This document shows positions 33,306-36,351 of a stretch of DNA of 36,351 nucleotides, in pieces (the first letter of the stretch is position 1; each line of letters opens with the position of its first letter). The DNA comes from Gemmatimonadaceae bacterium (GTDB lineage Bacteria; Gemmatimonadota; Gemmatimonadetes; Gemmatimonadales; Gemmatimonadaceae). The notes under the pieces were generated by a model. It was not told the DNA's origin. It did not search any database and was given only the letters and a program-made list of their open reading frames with translations. A program made the translations under genes and the position numbers. Location of the stretch: contig JANYFO010000148.1 of assembly GCA_025362635.1 (NCBI GenBank), positions 1 to 36,351 on the forward strand. Direction: 5' to 3'.

Positions 33306-35405
33306 TCAGCCTGAACTCTGAAGCGCTTTGATCGAGCCCGTAATTACGGTACCGCGTTGATTCAGTGTCGCGATCGCGGTTTCCATTTTCGTAAATTGCG
33401 CGACGAGCGAGGCACGTTTTTCATCTAAGCGACGTTGCGCGTTGAGCTGGCGCGTTTTTAAGCGCGTCGTGGCAGAGGCGATCGATTGCGTTTGCGTGCT
33501 GATCGTACCCGTGCCGTATTGCGTGACCGCATCAGTCGCGATTACGAAGGCGCCGCCAATGCCAGAGAAGCCAAACAACGCTTCCACTTCCGATGGTTTG
33601 GCCGCGATCGCGGTCTTCAACGCGTCCTTATCGACTATAAGCAGCCCGTTGCGATCGAGGGTAATGCCCGTCAGCGCAAGCTTCGGATACGCGACGTTTG
33701 CTGACACGCTGGTACGCAGCGCGGACGTAAAGCTGTCCACGATCCCGCGGAGCGAGGTGTTCGCAGACAACGCACTGCCCGACGTGCGCTGGGCATCGGA
33801 AAAAGCTCGGATGGCATTGTACGCATCGGCAAATTTCTGAACCGCCGTGAGTGATCCATCAATGTCACGATTGACCGCGACGTCGATGCTCGTGCCCGGT
33901 TCGGCCGACGTCAATGCGAGCGTCACACCACCAATGGCGTCGGTAATGTTATTTGAACTGCGCGTAAGCTCACGTCCATCCACACGCAAAATTGCGTCTT
34001 TCCCCTGCTGCAGTTCGCGCGCACGTCCGACCGTGGTGATGCTCGTTGCACCTAACGATCCCGACGTGCCATCAGCATGCGTGATTGCAAGGGACATGCT
34101 AAGTCGCGATTGACCGCCGACGCTATCCGCCATCCGAATACGACCGTCAGCCCCCAGCGAGGCCGATGCTGGCCGTGCGCCGCTGCCGAAGCCGGTCGTT
34201 ACGTCGTTGACCTTATCAAGCAGGGTCTGCATCGTATCCGACGAACCCACCACCAACCCAATGGTGACCGCGGTGCCATCGCCGCGAAACCCTCGAATGT
34301 TGATGGCATCACCAACGGCAAGCGCCGTCGTCGCGCCGTCGAGTTTAAGTCCGGCAAGCGCTGTCGAAGTTGTTACGACCGCGTCGCTGCTATCCGTATA
34401 CGCACCCGTTGCCACTGTCTGCTTCACGGTACCGGATTGTCCGGCTGCAAATCCCAGCGCATCAATCACGGCCTGACTGCCAGCATCACCAGCGACCGCG
34501 GTGACATTGCCGTCGGTCACCAAACGAAAGCGTGTTTGATCTCCATACTGTTCTGGCTCCACTGACGCCGAACCGCCCGCGGCATTGATCTTCGCCGCGA
34601 TCGACGCGATGGAGTCGACCGCCAAGTCGGCGGTGATCAGGCGATTCCCCACACGAATCGTGGCCGGTGACGGGGAGATGGACATCCCGAGCGCGACCGC
34701 CGCCGCTTGCGTGGCCGATGAAATTGGTTTGGTCCGTGAATCGACGAGGCCAACTTCGCGTGCAATGCCTCCCGTCCCGTCCCGCAGCGTAATGCCGCTC
34801 GATCCACTGGCGTTCGCCGTCAACACAAGGCGACCCGCCGTACCACCGTCGCTGATCACCGTTGCCGTGACGCCCGTCGGGGTCGTACCAGTGTTCGCGT
34901 CATTCAGCTTCTGTTGTAGGTCAAGCAACGTATCAGTCGTGACCACACTAATCGTGGCACCGTTGAGCGTGAAATTTCCGCTCACACCAAGTGCGGTTCC
35001 GGTGTTCGCCACGCTGTTACCCGCGAGCTTCGCCGTGTCCGCCAACTGCGCCACTTCAACGCGATAGGTGCCAGCAACGGCGTTTAATGTTGCTGACGCT
35101 GTGAGCAACGCCCGGCCGCTTGTAGGGCTGGCTGGCACATTCGCGGTGTAGCCGCCAAAACCCGCGCGACGTACCAGTCGCGCGGTATCATTGAGTGTTT
35201 GCGTCAACGCCTGCAGCTGCGTCCACGCAATCTTCTGCCTGGCGCGCGTTTCAATATCATTGGTGATCGGCGTTAGGTCGCGTGCTTCTTGTGCGCGAAT
35301 CGTCGCATCGACGATATCGCCCCACTGAATGCCTGAACCAAGCCCACTAATGGTCGTTGGACCACTCGTGGACGAAGACGTTGTTGGTGTAACCGGGGTT
35401 GTCAT
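33306..35405 (-). CDS. fliD: Flagellar hook-associated protein 2 / filament cap FliD
   Basis: ISGLGSGIQWGDIVDATIRAQEARDLTPITNDIETRARQKIAWTQLQALTQTLNDTARLV; C-terminus LALTGITLDRNGLLIVDKDALKTAIAAKPSEVEALFG. Confidence 0.93.
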   Translation of the reverse strand: MTTPVTPTTSSSTSGPTTISGLGSGIQWGDIVDATIRAQEARDLTPITNDIETRARQKIAWTQLQALTQTLNDTARLVRRAGFGGYTANVPASPTSGRALLTASATLNAVAGTYRVEVAQLADTAKLAGNSVANTGTALGVSGNFTLNGATISVVTTDTLLDLQQKLNDANTGTTPTGVTATVISDGGTAGRLVLTANASGSSGITLRDGTGGIAREVGLVDSRTKPISSATQAAAVALGMSISPSPATIRVGNRLITADLAVDSIASIAAKINAAGGSASVEPEQYGDQTRFRLVTDGNVTAVAGDAGSQAVIDALGFAAGQSGTVKQTVATGAYTDSSDAVVTTSTALAGLKLDGATTALAVGDAINIRGFRGDGTAVTIGLVVGSSDTMQTLLDKVNDVTTGFGSGARPASASLGADGRIRMADSVGGQSRLSMSLAITHADGTSGSLGATSITTVGRARELQQGKDAILRVDGRELTRSSNNITDAIGGVTLALTSAEPGTSIDVAVNRDIDGSLTAVQKFADAYNAIRAFSDAQRTSGSALSANTSLRGIVDSFTSALRTSVSANVAYPKLALTGITLDRNGLLIVDKDALKTAIAAKPSEVEALFGFSGIGGAFVIATDAVTQYGTGTISTQTQSIASATTRLKTRQLNAQRRLDEKRASLVAQFTKMETAIATLNQRGTVITGSIKALQSSG

Positions 35406-35431
35406 GACCTAAATCTCCGCAAAGGGCAGGA

Positions 35432-35464
35432 CCTCGGAGCCGGCACATTACGCCGACTCCGAGG
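35432..35464 (-). terminator. Strong hairpin between fliC and fliD
   Basis: Minus strand CCTCGGAGTCGGC-GTAATGT-GCCGGCTCCGAGG: 13 bp stem (one G.U wobble) 28 nt after the fliC stop. Confidence 0.75.
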
Positions 35465-35492
35465 GGTTAGTCATCCGCCAGCCTGATCGGGT

Positions 35493-36260
35493 TTATCGCA
35501 GGAGCTGCAGCACGCCTTGGCTGCCTTGATTCGCCTGTGACAACATCGCTTCGGCTGCCTGCTTGAGAATGTTGCTCTTGGTAAAGTTGGCCATTTCTTC
35601 CGCCATGTCGACGTCGCGAATCACAGACTCTGCGGCGCGGACGTTCACGATTGCGGACTTCAAGTTCTGCACGGTGTAATCGAGCACCGACTGACCTGCG
35701 CCAATGTTGGCGAGCGTCGTGTTGACCGCGTCAAGCGCCGTATCAGCATTTGCCAACGTTGAGGTACCACTTAACGTCGTCAGCGTTAACGCGGAATTCA
35801 CCGTCACCGTACCGCTTGTCGCTGAGTCGCGCACTTGGAACAAGAGCGACGCGAACACGCTTGCCCCCTGAAAGTCTGACGCCGCGAGAATACGGGTCGA
35901 CTCTGTCTGCAGCGTGGCGATTTCTGTGCTGAGGGTCGCGGTGACGGTGCTGTTGTTACCCGTCGACGTCGCCTGCGTGATCAGTTCCTTCTGACGCTCG
36001 ACGATCTTTTGAATCGTCGTCGCAGCACTTTCCGCGATCTGCAACATCGCGCTGCCCTGCTCGGCATTATTCGACGCGGCGGTTAACGAACGGCTCTGCG
36101 TACGAAGCTTGTTTGCAATAGAAAGACCGGCGGCGTCATCTGCCGCGCGACTGATACGCAAACCTGAGCTCAACTTCGCCATGCTGCTGTTCGTCGCCAT
36201 TTCGTTGACGAAGATATTCTTTGAAGCCGTCAGTGCACCGATGTTCGTGTTAATACGCAT
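35493..36260 (-). CDS. fliC: Flagellin (short)
   Basis: MRINTNIGALTASKNIFVNEMATNSSMAKLSSGLRISRAADDAAGLSIANKLRTQSRSL...; C-terminus AESVIRDVDMAEEMANFTKSNILKQAAEAMLSQANQGSQGVLQLLR; start ATG at 36260 with GGAGG upstream. Confidence 0.96.
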   Translation of the reverse strand: MRINTNIGALTASKNIFVNEMATNSSMAKLSSGLRISRAADDAAGLSIANKLRTQSRSLTAASNNAEQGSAMLQIAESAATTIQKIVERQKELITQATSTGNNSTVTATLSTEIATLQTESTRILAASDFQGASVFASLLFQVRDSATSGTVTVNSALTLTTLSGTSTLANADTALDAVNTTLANIGAGQSVLDYTVQNLKSAIVNVRAAESVIRDVDMAEEMANFTKSNILKQAAEAMLSQANQGSQGVLQLLR

Positions 36261-36351
36261 GAGACTATCCTCCGTGATGTTGAATTGAGGCATCCGTGCC
36301 TCGCCCGGACTCGATGATCGAATCGCGGTCAGATCTCAGTGTCGTCGCGAC

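Noticed and set aside
1-36351. CRISPR arrays, transposases, integrases, phage genes, tRNA/rRNA genes
   Set aside because: No regularly spaced repeats, no recognisable mobile-element proteins in the ORF track, and no convincing tRNA T-loop/acceptor patterns noticed by eye; a tRNAscan-SE/Infernal run would be needed to exclude them formally.
36260-36351. Sigma-28 promoter directly upstream of fliC
   Set aside because: No GCCGATAA-like -10 found in the ~90 bp available; the promoter may lie beyond the window.

Overview
The window is a compact, mostly chromosomal, housekeeping-type region with about 57-60% GC by eye. It shows no convincing mobile element, CRISPR array, rRNA or tRNA. Taxonomy cannot be fixed from sequence alone; the flagellar/chemotaxis content combined with TonB-type outer-membrane transport fits a flagellated Gram-negative, and a Gemmatimonadota-like lineage is only a guess. 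Main blocks, left to right: (1) sucA (2-oxoglutarate dehydrogenase E1) overlapping a truncated PIG-L-type deacetylase gene. (2) A small DUF2256-type Zn protein. (3) A vitamin-uptake locus: a TonB-dependent receptor preceded on the minus strand by a clear TPP (THI-element) riboswitch, divergent from a PnuC-family transporter and a NadR-like kinase. (4) DUF6526-like protein, RlmL-like methyltransferase, membrane PAS-GGDEF-EAL protein. (5) msrPQ. (6) HlyD/ABC/ABC-2 export operon. (7) sufE-like / CDGSH / plsC / NAD-epimerase-like / DHDPS-like operon. (8) Small conserved protein, SPFH protein, TIGR01777-type epimerase, AlkA-like glycosylase, secreted unknown. (9) Orphan soluble histidine kinase. 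(10) A long minus-strand flagellar/chemotaxis cluster fliC-fliD-fliS-(flgN/fliT-like)-orf-flgM-cheY-cheZ-cheA-cheW-cheR-cheD-cheB. The best second-look item is the TPP-riboswitch locus: the conserved 3' strand of the aptamer itself forms the Shine-Dalgarno of the TonB receptor gene, and the neighbouring PnuC plus NadR-like kinase pair suggests a thiamine rather than nicotinamide riboside uptake route. Other candidates are an uncharacterised ORF inside the flagellar cluster, a putative FliA promoter before flgM, two strong intercistronic hairpins, and a divergent DHDPS/epimerase pair. All family calls are from motif recognition by eye; no searches were run.
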